Origin: Chrysogorgia sp. JL179-B06
Taxonomy: Eukaryota; Cnidaria; Anthozoa; Scleralcyonacea; Chrysogorgiidae
Direction of reading: 5' to 3'
NCBI GenBank assembly: GCA_035772405.1
Contig: JAYKKM010000504.1
Coordinates: forward strand, 1,362,001 to 1,426,000
Length of the DNA: 64,000 bases
Shown here: in pieces, positions 49,643-61,739 of the stretch
Numbering within the stretch: the stretch's first letter is position 1
Layout: each line of letters begins with the position of its first letter
Translations under genes and position numbers: made by a program
Notes under the pieces: model-generated
What the model was told of the DNA's origin: nothing
The model's database searches: none
The model's input: the letters and a program-made list of their open reading frames with translations, nothing else

Positions 49643-49707
49643 ATGCTTTACAAGAAAATGAAGATTTTTTTGCGTCTCACTTCTGTCCCAACATTTCACC
49701 ACAACAG
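49643..49707 (+). CDS. Putative host exon B, copy 3
   Basis: 65 nt, agtttcag acceptor and gtagga donor. Frame is preserved relative to copy 2 by a 3-nt deletion. Encodes LQENEDFFASHFCPNISPQ. Confidence 0.5.
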
Positions 49708-50702
49708 GTAGGAAATTTTCTTTTGCTGTTGTTGATGTCATTCAATTTTTTATTTCGGTGATGTGTTATACACATCTTCCAAAAATGCGCATCATAATAT
49801 TAATTATGATCATCATATTAATTGCGGTTTTGAAGGCAATTTCTTTGGGGTTATTTTTCCCTGTATCTGAATATACCTCGAAATTATACTGATGACGTCA
49901 AGGTGTTTGATCAACATTCTTCATTCATATAGAAAACGGAGATCGTGGTCTTACCAAATGTGCAGCGATTTCGAGTTAGTCAGTATTTCAGAATCTTCAG
50001 ATGGTTCATGTCGCTCTCTTACTAATTTCTGCCATCTTTACATGCTTTGCGAAGTATCTTGGCCGCACGTATAGTGGCAACTTTTTGTCTGATATAGTCG
50101 TTATTTACTAGTCTGTTTAATTTGGAAAAATAACGTTTTGAATTATTGTCTTTTTACCATTATGTTCAAGGTGCATATCGAACGTTGAAAGATTCGAAAG
50201 TAAAATGTTGTTTCTTAGGCACTTTAAAACGCACGCCATTTATATGAGCATTTGTTTCAGAACTCGGTTCAACAATATTTACATGATGGTATCGTTTTAA
50301 ATTTAGATTATTGATGAAATGTATCATAAATTATTTCGCTACCATAATTAGTTTGCTATAACATACAGATAATAATAATCTTTTAAATTTTATTATACAA
50401 ATGTAAAAAATGTTCGCGATAACAAGTCCATTTATCAAGGTTAAAAAGTACATGCTCTCAAAAGTGTCTTCACATGGATTAAAAAATAATACATTTAACG
50501 ACTTCTTTTATTCATGGCGATATTGATAATCAATTCAGATCCATTATTCAGAAAAGGACCCTGAATATAGCATTTAAAATGCTCAATTTCTCTTTAAGGT
50601 AATAATGGCATTGTTTACTTGCACTATAGTGGAAGCAAACAATGTATATATCAATGTCGCCATAAAAAAAGAAATCATTCTATACAGAACGTATCTTTTC
50701 AG

Positions 50703-50756
50703 GATGACGATTCGATGGCATGGATGTCGTCAGAAATAGTGCTTGGTTCTACCGAT
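50703..50756 (+). CDS. Putative host exon C, copy 3
   Basis: 54 nt, phase 0 to 0, DDDSMAWMSSEIVLGSTD; only two residue changes from copy 2. Confidence 0.6.
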
Positions 50757-51768
50757 GTAAGTTTATGATCGCGCTTCCATGTTAAACAATAGCTTTGTAA
50801 ACTAGAGAATCTTTCAGGCTGGCAACCTCGAGCGGTTATTTTAGTTATTTCTTAGCAATTTTGGTCTCACGATACATTTTGCGATGGATAATTTTATTGC
50901 ATATTTGACATGCGAAGTAGACGTTCACTGTTCTTTGCTAAAGCAATGGTTTTGTAGAGTAGACTATTGATCAGCCTGCCACGCTAGAACGAGAATTTGG
51001 TTTCTTCCCATAAATTGCAGCCATCAGGCATGCTGGATTATTTTGGAGTGACAATCTTAGAATTGTCTCGGTTTTATTTATTATATATGCCAAATTATCC
51101 ATACAACTGTAACTGACCGTTATAGTTCCTCTGTTAAACATTATGTATAGGATGTATAACTGTTGGGCGGGGGCAGTGCATGTTTGTAAATTGGTGAGAG
51201 TAAAATTTGCCAACATTAATTGTTTGGTCATTTTTATGACTAAATTCTATGGCTGAATGGTTGTATCAATATATTTTAGATTTTAAAGATAGCGAAGTCA
51301 ACGCGCGCCATTAAATAAAATTACTATATCAATAAAAGAACCAGTACATACAGAAATGGAAGACAACAATGCCATGTTTTCCACCAAAAGGAATTTTATA
51401 TTTTACACGATACTCTAAATATGATAGAGAGGTATTCAATGCAGTCTCTGGAAAGTAATAGGAAAACCAAATAAAAACAATAAAAGATTTCTAGACAAAA
51501 TGAAAAATTGTTTAATTATATTCAACAAACGACGATGTTGCTGGTAAAATTATTAAAAGAGTGTTAAAGATCACAGATGAAAGTATAGTTAGGAATATTA
51601 ACTGGAGAAGTGCGAATATAGAATGTTTGGTGTGAAACCTAAAGTATCTAATTGCATTATTAAATAAAGTGTTGATAATTATCCTGTATGACAAAAAACA
51701 TACAGATCTCGCTCATGAATATATTAAATCCTCTATCTGTTACTAACTAGTATATATTACATGTCTAG

Positions 51769-51829
51769 GAAACAGAAGGAGAGTTTCGGCAACCCGAAGT
51801 TTATAATTCATCAGCTGAGCTAGCTACAG
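51769..51829 (+). CDS. Putative host exon D, copy 3
   Basis: 61 nt, phase 0 to 1, identical borders to copy 2; one amino acid change (His to Asn after the VY pair). Confidence 0.6.
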
Positions 51830-52169
51830 GTAATGATTGAAACTGCAATTATAGCATGCCATAGTAAATTAGGATTGACAAGGTAATGATCTACATATAG
51901 CGTCGGTCGAAAATGGGAAGATATAAAAATAGTGCGTATAACAATACTAGAAATACGTTATACGCAACACCCCTCGCCCGCTTATACTGTTTGAAACTTT
52001 TATAGCGTAGTTGCTAATTTACTACTGTAATACAGTACTGTAGTTCTTTTACTTGAATTAGGTATTAGCCCATTTATTTGCAAAACTGAATAAATTTGCA
52101 GTGGACAATATCTCTGAGAGCTTTGTGTTGTTTGAATTTAATTCTTCCATAGGGTATCAAACTAAATAG

Positions 52170-52276
52170 CGTAAACTTTTTAAATTTTTGGGTGCAGTAC
52201 CTGGCACCAGCACTGAACAGAATAGTGGGGAAGTTTACTGCTGTTTCTACCATAAATCACTAAGAAAGAAATTACA
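52170..52276. repeat. Direct repeat, copy 1
   Basis: Shares taaatttttgggtgcag, aacagaatagtggg and tactgctgtttctacca with 53008-53096. The two copies flank an 830-bp stretch that includes a small MITE. Low-complexity coding was not found. Confidence 0.8.
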
Positions 52277-52448
52277 GCACTTGTCTCACACGAGAGCAAA
52301 ACTCGGGCCCCAGGACTGACATGTGTACCCCTCCCATAAATTTCCATGAGATGTATGAATATTGATCCCTTAATTGCAAGTATATATTTTTAGACACCTC
52401 ATACCTTTATAATGTTATTGTGTGGTAGTAACAGTACAGCATAATATA

Positions 52449-52589
52449 CAATTATTGGATGAGGTTGAGCATCATGATATCAAGAATTATCCAGACCGAG
52501 GTCAATGTTACCTGCCAAAGCAGATAACTTTGACCGAGGTCTGGATAACTCTTAAATATCATGCATAAGCCGAATCCAATAATTGTTTT
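52449..52589. mobile_element. Small MITE, 140 bp
   Basis: Inverted arms caattattggat...gagttatccagacc-type: left half caattattggatgaggttga, right end ccgaatccaataattg. The arms are about 55 bp and include an aattatccagacc/ggtctggataactc pair around a centre at 52520. Confidence 0.8.
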
Positions 52590-53007
52590 ATTGTACATTG
52601 TTCAAGATAGTCTTACTATAAAAATATACAAACAAATCTACTACAGGCGTTTTTTAATTTGTAATTTTTGCACATTTGGTCCTAGTGACGTCATCAGTGT
52701 TAAATAATTTTTGTTTTGGGCACCTCCGTGCAATGATTCACAGTATTCAACAGAAATGAGGTCGCACCTGCCAGAGATTAATAATTCACTGGAATTGACC
52801 AATAGGAAACGAGAATGAATTTTGAATGTATAATAAACGCTTTTAGCCAGTGGAATTGGGGAAAGTGTTGAGATGAACGGGTACTTTGTGTTACTGGTAG
52901 GTACGCAATACGCATAATGGTTGCAACATTTCATTGGTCCGCAGAATACACCAATCACAAGTGATTGACGTGGCGATGTGGCCGGGCCTCTTGCAAGACC
53001 CGGGCAT

Positions 53008-53096
53008 TTTGGCATTTTTAAATTTTTGGGTGCAGCAACAGAATAGTGGGCGGTCTACTGCTGTTTCTACCATCAATCACTAAGAAAGAAATTACT
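53008..53096. repeat. Direct repeat, copy 2
   Basis: Second copy of the 52170 repeat with a 20-bp internal deletion. Confidence 0.8.
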
Positions 53097-53799
53097 TTTA
53101 TCACAATATTGATGACTCACGAAATAATCAATGCAGTATTTTGTATATAGACACCAAAGGCTGTTGAAGGAAGAAAGTGCATCTCTATCATACAATGAGT
53201 GTCCTTTAAAAAAATCAAATTCGTTCAAATGTCTACGGATGGCATGCATATATAGTGCAAATGTATAGGCGTCCATTCAAATTAGATTTACTAAGACGTA
53301 CCTATTAGGGATAATACTCCAATTGTTGGTGTGGATAGATTATATACAGTAAGTTGATAATTCTACCCACATTGGACTACTGTGATGTGGAGCTGGCAGC
53401 AATATGGATAACTAAATATTGATGGTCATAATCAGAGGTCTCTAGGCATAATGCATGTCAGGGAAACTGATTGGTTAATAGAAATCCCAAGTTTTGTACC
53501 TCTTGTATTAGAAGCAAGTTACATTGTGTAATGCTAGTTAGGAAATTCCATGGCATTTTAACATCATATCTACCAGTAAAGAGCTATTTTCCATGTTTCA
53601 ATTAATCTGTTCATACATGTTATAGCACCATTATCTATTGCCTTAATTGACAATATGTGAAGGATATACAACTTTTGAGTTAAAATTAGTTTTTGTAACA
53701 GTGTACTGTACATTTGTAACAACTGTAATTTGTTAGAAAACAAGACCCCATATATTGATACCAGTGTTAGCATTGAAGGGGCTATCCTGTATAAATATT

Positions 53800-53834
<35 letters not shown>

Positions 53835-54270
53835 ATTAATAATAATAATGCATTAACAATAATACTACTAATAATAATACCTAATGCAGATTGCAGATAC
53901 CATATTTGCCATGTAACAAAGCATATAATATATGGCATTGTGTACTATAGTATCTAAATTATATCACCGTGCACATATATATTATAACCTATATTCAGAA
54001 TGCCATGCCTAGTCTGCTTGTCGACAATGATCTAGCTAACACACATAGTATTAGTAGCTGTCAACATACCCAATGTGAACTTATAATAATAAGCTGTATT
54101 TTACATTGACAGAATAAGTTGTGACCCACTAGGCCAGCTAAGTGTACTGTAGGTCTAACATGTTCCATAATGGATGGAGTACTGTAAACACAGATTATAT
54201 ATGGAATACATACCAGACAGTATACAAAACATGGACGTCAAGATGACATCGTCAGAAAATACTGTAATAT
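53097..54270. other. No gene recognised
   Basis: Contains a TTA/TTAATA microsatellite at 53800-53850. Open frames on both strands over it encode Ile/Asn runs and are artefacts. Confidence 0.5.
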
Positions 54271-54274
54271 TCCT

Positions 54275-54345
54275 GGTTGAAAAAATTATAACCTTCTTAT
54301 TGCCAGTGACGGCCTCTAACCATTGAGCCATCGAGATTCAGATGG
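54275..54345 (-). repeat. tRNA-like (SINE-type) relic, minus
   Basis: The minus strand has a box A-like TGGCTCAATGGTTAGAG and an anticodon-arm-like segment, but the box B region is decayed. It mirrors the plus-strand relic at 54513. A tRNA-derived SINE or dead tRNA copy is likely. Confidence 0.4.
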
Positions 54346-54512
54346 AGAGAGGTTACAATGATGCACTGGTTCTAATGATATATGTACTGCCTATGCACAG
54401 CAGTTACTATATATTTCAGTAATGACTAATGATTGGGTGTGTTAATATATACACTGCTGTTATATCAATAGAATCAGTACATCAATGTAACGTTCACTCA
54501 CCATCTGAGTCT

Positions 54513-54585
54513 TGGTAGCTCAATGATCAGAGCATCTCACTGGAAATCAGAAAGTTATCCCTGTCCGGGACACAGAATAATTTTT
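54513..54585 (+). repeat. tRNA-like (SINE-type) relic, plus
   Basis: Contains ggtagctcaatgatcagagc (box A-like), catctcactggaaatcagaa and a weak box B-like ccctgtccggg. No good cloverleaf acceptor stem was found, so it is not called as a tRNA gene. Confidence 0.4.
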
Positions 54586-55059
54586 CTGAGGATATGAGCT
54601 TGCTTGACAATCATCCATGTACTGTATCGTCTGTTTCCCCCCGAGCTCTCCCTTATTCACTACAGCAGTGTATATATTAAGTATTAACACTGACAACTAT
54701 ACATAGTAATGCTTGTTTATTGCTACAAAATTGTAGGTCAGGCCCAGGTCATATAAACACAGCAATAGTATGCATGTTTTTTCACCCTAAACTACTGTAT
54801 ATATATATAGGCTAATTATCAAGCAGATAGTATTTATAATTTTAATCAAATAATAAACATACATAAAAGTCATACATAAACATAAACAGTTGGCAACTGT
54901 CAATATATTATACATATATGTTTTGAAAATTCAAAACATTACACACCTTCAAATCTTCCCAAATCTCTCTGTTAAGTATTTCAAAATGTGTCTATTAGAT
55001 TTCGGAGCTTGGAGCAAATACACAATAAAGTGTACAATTATTTAAATTACATTCAAACA

Positions 55060-55300
55060 CTCATTAATAATTCATGAGGAAAAGACAAAAGAAAATCACG
55101 ACCGTATCGTGGTTTTAAATGTGATAAAGATTCGTCCTGATTTACATAAACTTTATCTTTGATTTTCTCGGCTTAGACAACATCGATTTTCAAAATTACT
55201 ACGCCAATGAACTTATCAAATGGGTCGTGTTTGAAGCCGTTTAATAAACTCGCAGCACGTGTTTATTAGCGAGTCAAGTCAAAAAGTTTAATAAACGATA
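55060..55300. repeat. MITE-like repeat, copy 1
   Basis: Shares actcattaataattcatga, tgtgataaagattc, ttgattttctcggcttagac and attactacgccaatgaact with 57525-57790. Confidence 0.85.
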
Positions 55301-55399
55301 AAGTGAAGCACTGAACTGAAGGTAATGGCTATTCGTACGGTAGCCGTACGACGCTATAGTCTCTTAGAATTCAACGAAATGCAAGTAAATATCACCAAA

Positions 55400-55445
55400 A
55401 TCCTAAACCTAATCCTAACCAAATTGCTAACCCTAACCAAAAACA
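55400..55445. repeat. Short telomere-like CCTAA tract
   Basis: Irregular cctaaa/cctaat/cctaac words over about 40 bp. An interstitial TTAGGG-like tract or chance. Confidence 0.35.
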
Positions 55446-55564
55446 ACTATGCAGAAAAGGCAAATTAATTGCTCAACACAGACCGGTGAGTCGCTGACAA
55501 TCACAATATACATAATTACTAGAAATACGAATTCGCAATAATCCCCTCGCCCGCCTTTTCTACC

Positions 55565-56155
55565 CCCCTTTAAACTCTGAAAACACATTTGGAATTAGCG
55601 AGTCAACATACATAACATACGCGTTTACTATATTACGAGAACGTGAGTACCCTTCGTAAAAACGGTTTATGTACTTAGAAATTAGTCGATTATAAACTGG
55701 TCACTTCATTGTATATTATTTTGAACGTTATCTCGATCAATATTTAACCGTTTTCAATTCTGAAAACAGATTTGGAATTAGCGAGTCAAAATACATCACA
55801 TATGTGTCTACTATATTACGAGAACGTGAATACCCTTCGTAAAAATTGTTTATGTACTTAGAAAGTTAGTCGGCTTTGTCGGCTAAATAATGATTAGCCG
55901 GTCACTTCGTCGAATATTATGTTGAATATCTCGATCAATATATAACCGTTTTCAATTCTGAAAACAGATTTGGAATTAGCGAGTCAAAATACATAACATA
56001 TGTGTCTACTATATTACGAGAACGTGAATACCCTTCGTAAAAATGGTTTATGTACTTAGAAATTAGTCCGGGCTTGGTCGGCTATGATAATCTCGATCAA
56101 TATATAACCGTTTTCAATTCTGAAAACAGATTTGGAATTAGCAGTCAAAATACAT
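55565..56155. repeat. Four-copy tandem repeat, unit about 170-195 bp
   Basis: Copies start with ctgaaaaca(c/g)atttggaatt near 55575, 55756, 55953 and 56117 and share gagaacgtga, acccttcgtaaaaa and tctcgatcaatat. Units differ by small indels. The last is truncated. Confidence 0.9.
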
Positions 56156-56246
56156 ACTCGGACTCGGATTTCTATTTCCTCAAAAAACTATGTCTCTTGT
56201 GACGGTTCAATTTAATCTGAGTATCTAGTTACCAGTGCCACATTTT

Positions 56247-56271
56247 CCGATGCCGCGCATGAGGACGGTTG

Positions 56272-56320
<49 letters not shown>
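56247..56320. repeat. Direct repeat with (TA)n
   Basis: Words tttccgatgccgcgcatgag and gttgatcatatata recur at 56460-56493. The first copy carries a TA run at 56277-56320. Confidence 0.85.
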
Positions 56321-56322
<2 letters not shown>

Positions 56323-56668
56323 ATAAAGCCGATCCGAGATCAGGATCCGGGCGAGGGGATAATAGTCCTTTTACCTTTTACTTGTGTCTGTCTTTGATTA
56401 TCTTGTCCTTCAACACTACGGTTTCGGCTTGAAATCAGCTGATAATCCAGGGCCAAATTTCCGATGCCGCGCATGAGGATGGTTGATCATATATAACAGG
56501 GAGCTTTAGCATCTCAAAAATTGGCGATGACGGCAACGGCATAGACGGAGAGGGACTGGGTATACATCAGCCGTCCCCGCCAAAATTAAAACAGCTTTAG
56601 CAAATACTGAAACGCCGTCGCAACATTTTGTGTATTGCTTTTATATTTAAAAATAATTATCTCCATGA

Positions 56669-58266
56669 ATGGCTACATTTAAAGAATGTAGAGATATGCT
56701 ATTGCTTTCATACACTAACAATTTTATTTCGGATGAAGAGTTTATCGTTTTATACAACAATTTCCAATCAACAAATCCAGATTTTAATTATGAGCAATAT
56801 AATGCATTTCAACTCGACAACATTGAAGAAGCTGAGTGTAAAGCGGAGTTCCGTGTAGAAAAACGCGACCTACCTCGACTTGTGGAAGCCTTGCAACTGC
56901 CTACCACACTTAAATGCGATCAAATAAGCACTTGTGGAGCCATGGAAGGCCTTTGCATGCTACTAAAACGTTTAGCATATCCATGTCGTTACAGTGACAT
57001 GATACCGAGATTTGGAAGGCCAGTATCAGTCTTGAGTCTCATAACAAACCATGTCATTGACAAGATTTATGACACCAATGCTCATCGCATAACTGAATGG
57101 AACAAGTTCCTTCTAAATCCTTTGATGCTAGAACGCTATGCGAATGCCATTTCAAGACGGGGGGCAGCGCTCGATAATTGTTTTGGCTTTATTGATGGAA
57201 CAGTACGAGCAATATCGAGACCTGGTCAAGGACAAAGGATTGTATACAATGGCCACAAAAGGGTCCACGCTTTTAAATTTCAAGCCATTGCACTGCCAAA
57301 TGGATTAATTGGAAACATATATGGACCAGTGGGTAATTATTTTATCTCCATTGCATGAATGGTAAAATAGATTCACATTGCATTAATTGATGTAATAGTA
57401 TAAATTGATAGTAAAAAACATTTTTATCAACAGAAACATTTTTGATGGCCTTCTTTGTATCTCCAAAAAAATATATAATGTTTTAATCTAATTAGTAATT
57501 ATGCATTACTATATATATATTTAAAAAACTCATTAATAATTCATGAAGAAAACACAAAGGAAAATCACCACCGTGTCGTATATTTATATGTGATAAAGAT
57601 TCATCCTAATTTACATAAACTTCAGCTTTGATTTTCTCGGCTTAGACAACGTTATTTTTCAAAATTACTACGCCAATGAACTTACCAAATGCTGGTCGTT
57701 TTTTAAGACGTTTAAAACACTCGCAGCCGCCTCGTGTTTTATATCTGATAAAACACTGCTGCTCGTGTTTTAAACATTACATATGAATTACTATATATTA
57801 TACATAATACCATATACTTTTTGATATTCATATATACCTTGTTTTTATTGCAGAAGGCAGAAAACATGACGCTGGGATGTTGGCCGATTCAGGGCTACTA
57901 AATGACCTACAGCAATTTGCCTTTTCCTCAACGGGTCAGCCTATGTGTATATATGGGGATATGGCATACCCTTTAAGAATACATCTGCAAACCCCATTTC
58001 GGCATGTACCACTTGTACCTCAAATGGGTGATTTCAATACATCCATGAGTGCTGTCAGGATTTCTGTAGAATGGCTATTTGGGGATGTCATAAATTCATT
58101 TAAATTCTTAGATTATAAGAAAAATTTAAAAGTTGGTCTCAGTAGCATTGGGAAAATGTATGTTACCAGTGCACTGCTTCGAAATGCCTTAACTTGCCTG
58201 TATGGCAATCAAACCTCAATTTATTTTAAGCTTGATCCTCCTTCTCTTGAAGAGTATTTTCAGTGA
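56669..58266 (+). CDS. PIF/Harbinger transposase (HARBI1-like), two exons
   Basis: Exon 1 is 56669-57332 and exon 2 is 57854-58266. GT at 57333 and an AG acceptor at 57853 join in frame for 358 aa with no stop. DDE candidates are Asp176 in FIDGTVR, Asp257 in YGDMAYP and Glu294 in VEWLFGD. The N-terminus is helical as in HARBI1. The transposase cuts and pastes the element with the Myb-like partner. The intron contains a MITE copy at 57525-57790. The open two-exon frame suggests recent activity or domestication; conserved host function cannot be decided here. Confidence 0.85.
57525..57790. repeat. MITE-like repeat, copy 2, in the Harbinger intron
   Basis: Second copy of the 55060 repeat. It lies wholly inside the transposase intron and does not disturb the splice sites. 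Confidence 0.85.
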
Positions 58267-58750
58267 TAAAAACTGGACAGTTAATATACTTTAGCTAATG
58301 TTCATAACATGTTACATCAGAGTTTCAGTTTTCCATATCTTGGTATTTCATGTCATATATATATCATGACTGATATATATATATACAGTATATATCAGTT
58401 TTAATCCATGTGTATGAAAAATATCATTACGAATACACATTTGATAAGGGCATGAATAATAATATGTTTGTACATGTATAATAACATTGAAGTGACACGA
58501 ATTATAAATACATCTGAAGACTAGCTTTTTCAATAACTTTTATTTGTATATTTTAATTGTACTCTTAACTCCAGCAAATACAAATACAAACATAAACAAT
58601 ATTAATTTGCTTGGTGAAAATTAAAAGTCAGTGAAAAATATAGTAAACGGAACAATAATTAACTTGATAAAATAATTAACATGATATCATGAAAAGAGCT
58701 TGCAATAAAAGATTATATATAATAGAAAAAATAATAGTCCAAACAAGTGC

Positions 58751-58925
58751 TCACTTTTGAAGAAGTTTGTTTACAACAGAGAGAAATGCTTCGCTCATCT
58801 GCTGTTGTCCTTGCAGCACAGACATCATAAGATTTTGGTTCTTTTCTTGCTCTTCTCTTCTTAATTCCAATTCTTGCTGGCGAAGTTCTCGATCAGACTT
58901 AGCTTTTTCTTGTAGAAACTCTATC
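58751..58925 (-). pseudogene. Harbinger Myb/SANT-like partner protein, C-terminal fragment
   Basis: The minus strand encodes a Glu/Arg/Gln-rich coiled-coil-like end (LELRREEQEKNQNLMM, then SVLQGQQQMSEAFLSV) with its stop at 58751. This resembles the C-terminus of the Myb-like second protein of Harbinger elements. The N-terminal part is cut off by the LINE. Confidence 0.55.
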
Positions 58926-58944
58926 GTTCAAAACCAACCCTAAG

Positions 58945-59589
58945 TTGTTCTGGAGCTATCACAAAGCAATACTTCATCACCGCTCTACTCTAAATCCTAT
59001 CATTTCCTACCATGGTCAGAAGGCAAAGACTCCGGCTGAGAAAGCAGAACTTTTCAATTCTTACTTCTGTTCAGTTTTCCGACCTGTCAGACAAATAATT
59101 AACTCTAAAACCTCTACATCTTCACCAACGCCTGATACACAAATCTCTGAAATATCTCTTAGTGTGGATGAAGTTGCTAACTGCCTGTCAAACCTAGATC
59201 CAACAAAGGCTACCGGTCCTGATGGAATTCCTAGTCGCCTCCTTCAGGAATGCAGTGCACAGATTGCACCAAGACTTTGTGCACTGTTTAACCACTCGTT
59301 ACATTCCGGACGCGTTCCGTCTGAATGGAAATCGGCCGACGTCACGCCTATACACAAAAAAGATCAGAAAGAACCTGCCAACAACTACAGACCTATATCC
59401 TTGTTGCCTATCGTTAGTAAAGTCCTAGAACGTTGTGTTTGTAACAGGCTTTACAACCACGTAAGAGTCATGATTACTCAATTACAGCATGGCTTTCTAA
59501 GCGGACGTTCCTGCGTCACGCAGCTTTTATCAACTCTACACTCTATTGGACAATTACTTGACAAAAATACTCAGACTGACCATAGTTAA
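58945..59589 (+). pseudogene. LINE reverse transcriptase, upstream fragment
   Basis: Open frame with KTPAEKAELFNSYFCSVF, SNLDPTKATGPDGIP and FLSGRSCVTQLL, ending where the DNA transposon starts. N-terminal endonuclease domain absent. Confidence 0.8.
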
Positions 59590-59752
59590 TATAACCCGAC
59601 GGGGTTTGGAAGCACGGGTCATGTGACAAAATATGTTATTGTTCACTGTCACGTGACCACGAAGGTGCATCAGAGCGTTCAATCGAATAGGGTTTTCATA
59701 AGCGAAGCGACGAGAAAGCTCACAAAAACGTCGATTTAGCTAGTTTTACGAG

Positions 59753-59969
59753 ATGCCGGCAGCCAACTGCTCTATATTTGGTTGTGGCATAAGTCAGAAG
59801 CATACTGGAGTAGGAATTTTCCGTATTGCAATTTAAGAGGACGACTTAGCGAAGAAAACATGGCATGCGTGGATATGCGTTGTATACCAAGAACTTGAGA
59901 CGGCATGGAAGGTCGACTATCGCATCTATGTTTTCCAGAAATCTTTTGAGACAGAATACATTGAATGTT
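59753..59969 (+). pseudogene. THAP-like zinc-finger exon, decayed
   Basis: Starts MPAANCSIFGCGISQKHTG, the C-x4-C start of a THAP zinc finger, then continues past an in-frame TAA (59837) with a WHAWICV segment and RIYVFQ in place of the usual Cys-His pair, ending at a gtaagt donor. THAP domains bind the ends of P-type and related transposons. Confidence 0.45.
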
Positions 59970-61392
59970 GTAAGTATATTTTTTATATTTCTATAAGTAA
60001 TACGGCATTAACCTGTAAAACAAGACAAACGTTGGACAAGTGCGTCGACCATTCCATGTATGGACAATAACGAAGACAAATAGCTTATTTGTGTTTATTT
60101 ATCAATAAGCAACTGTCTCATACAGTATGTTATTTAAAACTTATACATTTGTTTGACATACATTAATTCAAAAGTAACGAACCATAGACCAAAGTATGTT
60201 TCTTTACCCGTTTAGTTTCGAGTCCCAGGAGCAGTGTCTTCGATAAATTTACCAGTGAAGAGAAAATTTATGAATTTAAAAATAATGAGATTTTGCCTTT
60301 GAAGATGATATGATGGCCAAAAACCAAGGATGAGAAGTGTTGTTTTTCAGTTCTTCCACTCAACCTATAAACTGATTTAGCTTCTTATTATACACTGGTC
60401 TGTTGCTGGCAATCCAACTCAACTAGAAACTGATTTATCTTCCTAATACAATGGTTTGCTGTTACTGCTCGTCTAACTCAACTATAAATAAACTGATTTA
60501 ACTGTTTTATCTGCAGGCCTGCTGATCATGCTGAAGTCTGATCTGTTGCTACAGAAACTCATCCTATTTCTTGACAGATTATAAACCTCACAGCTTGCAA
60601 TTCACTAAAGTGTGTGTGTGTATAGTCTTATTATATGTATATATAGAGGATATTACATGGTGGTGCGAAGATATGAATGTTCTCTTCGAGTGGTAAAAAT
60701 AATTTTTTTATGAATGAGCCGAGAAGATAAAATTCATATCTTCAAGCCACCTTGTAATTTTCTTTTTATTATATAGATTCAATGCAAAAGGTGGGGAAAT
60801 GTTTAATCACGTGATCAATATCTAAACTAGTGAGGATATGGAAAATATTCACTGCATATTTCTTAGTAAAACACTCCCATCTATATAATAAATAGTCTTA
60901 TTATATGTACAGATGAAGGATATAGTTGTAATATACTGTAATAATAAATAAATATGAATTTAAAATATTAATTGTGTAGAAGTATTTCCTAATCCTGCCT
61001 AGACTCTTGATGTGTTGCAAGGTGGTAGTATGCTGGTAAAAAGTTTTGGGAGACAAAATGCTCATGTTTTGAGAAAGATCCTTCTTTCAGATTTGAACAT
61101 AATTTAGTAGTACACCATCTTTTAGGAGGTTAGCCATCAAGTATGGTTTATAGACAATTACATCTTGTTACTGGGTTTCTTCAACTATTTAGTAAACATA
61201 AAACTTTCTTTCTTTGAGTGTATGCTGACTTAGTTTGTAATTATTGACAATATCCTAACAAAAGAAAAAGACCTAACAGTAATATATAATTTTAACAGTA
61301 ACATTAAATTTAACAGGGGGGTGAGGACAGAGTCTGCTTTCGCAGACTAAAACATCAAGACTGACATTCTTTTGATATTTCTACATCACAAT

Positions 61393-61739
61393 TCAATAAT
61401 GTTGCATCACAAGATTTTCACGGGAAGAAGTCAAGACTTCATACACTATTTTGTCCACTGGTGGACTAGTGAACTTGTCTTTATTGACGTGTGCCAACAC
61501 CTCTGCAATGCTGATAACCCATGGATGGGGAGCCCAAAGTCCACCCCTATGGTTGTTCGCATTGATGACATCAAGGCTTGAAGTTCTTTGTTCATGGTAG
61601 AATGCCATCTGATCTTGAGCAGTTTTTGCTTTTTTGATATGTTGACCGTATTGCATAGCCAGCCAAATAAGATAAAGGGCCAGATTCCTGGGGAAATTCC
61701 TAAAATTAATGCAAAATTACATTGAGATGGCGGCAACAA
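61393..61739 (-). pseudogene. Transposase C-terminal-like fragment
   Basis: A minus-strand frame with NNHRGGLWAPHPWVISIAE and VDKIVYEVL resembles the RGGL...P block of THAP9/P-type transposase C-termini. A second overlapping frame shows the same DNA shifted. Opposite strand to the THAP exon, so a nested or rearranged copy. Weak support. Confidence 0.3.

Larger units (their letters stand above)
49580..51950. repeat. Host segmental duplication, unit 2
   Basis: Partner of 41260-43570. A small gain at about 50930-50990 and several substitutions distinguish it. Confidence 0.9.
56499..58755 (+). mobile_element. PIF/Harbinger element, right part lost to LINE
   Basis: A left end of Harbinger type (gggagctttagcatc) at 56499 is followed by a two-exon DDE transposase on the plus strand and by the 3 prime end of the usual Myb-like partner gene on the minus strand. 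The LINE at 58925 interrupts the partner gene. The right terminus is not identified. Confidence 0.75.

Noticed and set aside
43126..51694. Nearly identical 60-aa minus frames at 43126 and 51512
   Set aside because: They lie in duplicated introns; identity reflects DNA duplication, and no start context or family signal exists.
53570..53957. Ile-rich frames on both strands
   Set aside because: Created by a TTA/TAA microsatellite.
54513..54585. Functional tRNA gene
   Set aside because: No convincing acceptor stem or box B, so only a relic is reported.
55400..55445. True telomere or chromosome end
   Set aside because: Repeat words are irregular, short and flanked by ordinary sequence on both sides.
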